Shown: in pieces, positions 6,868-7,118 of the stretch | Numbering within the stretch: position 1 is the first letter of the stretch | Layout of the letters: each line of letters starts with the position of its first letter | Source: Chitinophagaceae bacterium | GTDB lineage: Bacteria > Bacteroidota > Bacteroidia > Chitinophagales > Chitinophagaceae | NCBI GenBank assembly: GCA_947442905.1 | Contig: CANEWV010000084.1 | Span: forward strand, 1 to 7,118 | Direction of reading: 5' to 3' | Length of the DNA: 7,118 nt | The notes under the pieces: model-generated | Seen by the model: only the letters and a program-made list of their open reading frames with translations | What the model was told of the DNA's origin: nothing | Databases searched by the model: none | Made by a program: the position numbers and the translations under genes

Positions 6868-7118
6868 ATGTCTACAAGACGAAACTTTTTACAAAACGCA
6901 GGTCTCTTAACGGGAGGCTCTGTACTTGCATCTGCGCTCGGTAATGAGAGCTTTGCTTATTTTAAAAATAGTATCATGCCATCGGACCGTGTTAACATTG
7001 GTGTGATTGGTTTAAATGGTATGGGATGGGCCAACGCCTCTACTGCCATGCGCCTTCCAGGCGTTGTCATTGCTGCACTTTGTGACATTGACACCACCGT
7101 TATTGATGGAAGAATTGC
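6868..7118 (+). CDS. Tat-exported Gfo/Idh/MocA family oxidoreductase, N-terminal fragment
   Basis: Only the first 83 codons are present; the gene runs off the right edge. The N-terminus has a twin-arginine signal: T3-R4-R5-N-F-L-Q, then a hydrophobic stretch to about residue 25 and a plausible cleavage near 30 (NESFA). The mature part begins with the Rossmann fold, RVNIGVIGLNGMGWAN at 41-56, with glycines G48, G51 and G53, and D73 in ALCDID at the end of the second strand, as in NAD(P)-binding Gfo/Idh/MocA proteins. The fold is exported already carrying its nucleotide, which is why the Tat route is used. Such proteins are common in Bacteroidota and act on sugars or polyols; some are NAD-dependent glycosidases (GH109). 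Substrate cannot be told from this fragment. It starts 58 bases after the helicase stop. Confidence 0.85.
   Translation, partial: MSTRRNFLQNAGLLTGGSVLASALGNESFAYFKNSIMPSDRVNIGVIGLNGMGWANASTAMRLPGVVIAALCDIDTTVIDGRI

Overview
The window looks like chromosome of a Bacteroidota bacterium, probably of the Chitinophagia/Chitinophagaceae type (family level is inference). Supporting signs are a moderately AT-rich composition, start codons without clear Shine-Dalgarno sequences, two good matches to the Bacteroidota -7 promoter element TAnnTTTG placed 24-26 bases before start codons, a RhlE-like DEAD-box helicase, a Tat-exported Gfo/Idh/MocA oxidoreductase, and a NagA whose N-terminus carries the IVPAFIDLQIYGA segment. 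No RNA genes, CRISPR array, insertion sequence or phage genes were seen, and no gap between genes exceeds 300 bases.

Left part, minus strand (1-1557): recX, then an omega-amidase/YafV-type carbon-nitrogen hydrolase 17 bases on, then the first 83 codons of nagA 28 bases on, which run off the left edge. The tight spacing suggests one transcript. A 160-base divergent intergenic region (1558-1717) separates it from the plus-strand genes and holds a candidate dnaN promoter.

Middle, plus strand (1718-5522): dnaN (sliding clamp), a membrane fatty-acid-hydroxylase/sterol-desaturase-family protein, kdsB and a KdnB-type iron alcohol dehydrogenase, with gaps of 6, 34 and 24 bases, closed by a hairpin terminator at 5549-5580. 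The kdsB-kdnB pairing is the most informative part. In Shewanella oneidensis KdnB oxidises Kdo at C8, KdnA transaminates it to Kdo8N, and a dedicated KdsB activates Kdo8N to the CMP-sugar. The pair here suggests that this organism builds its LPS inner core with an 8-amino Kdo analogue. No kdnA is present in the window.

Right part, plus strand (5604-7118): a RhlE-like DEAD-box RNA helicase that appears to start at TTG, followed after 58 bases by the N-terminus of a Tat-exported Gfo/Idh/MocA oxidoreductase cut by the right edge. A perfect 10-bp inverted repeat lies between these two. A perfect TAnnTTTG element for the helicase sits inside the right arm of the preceding terminator, so termination and initiation appear to share the same bases.

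Most genes are ordinary housekeeping. I did not find a wholly novel system; the Kdo8N inference is the best lead.
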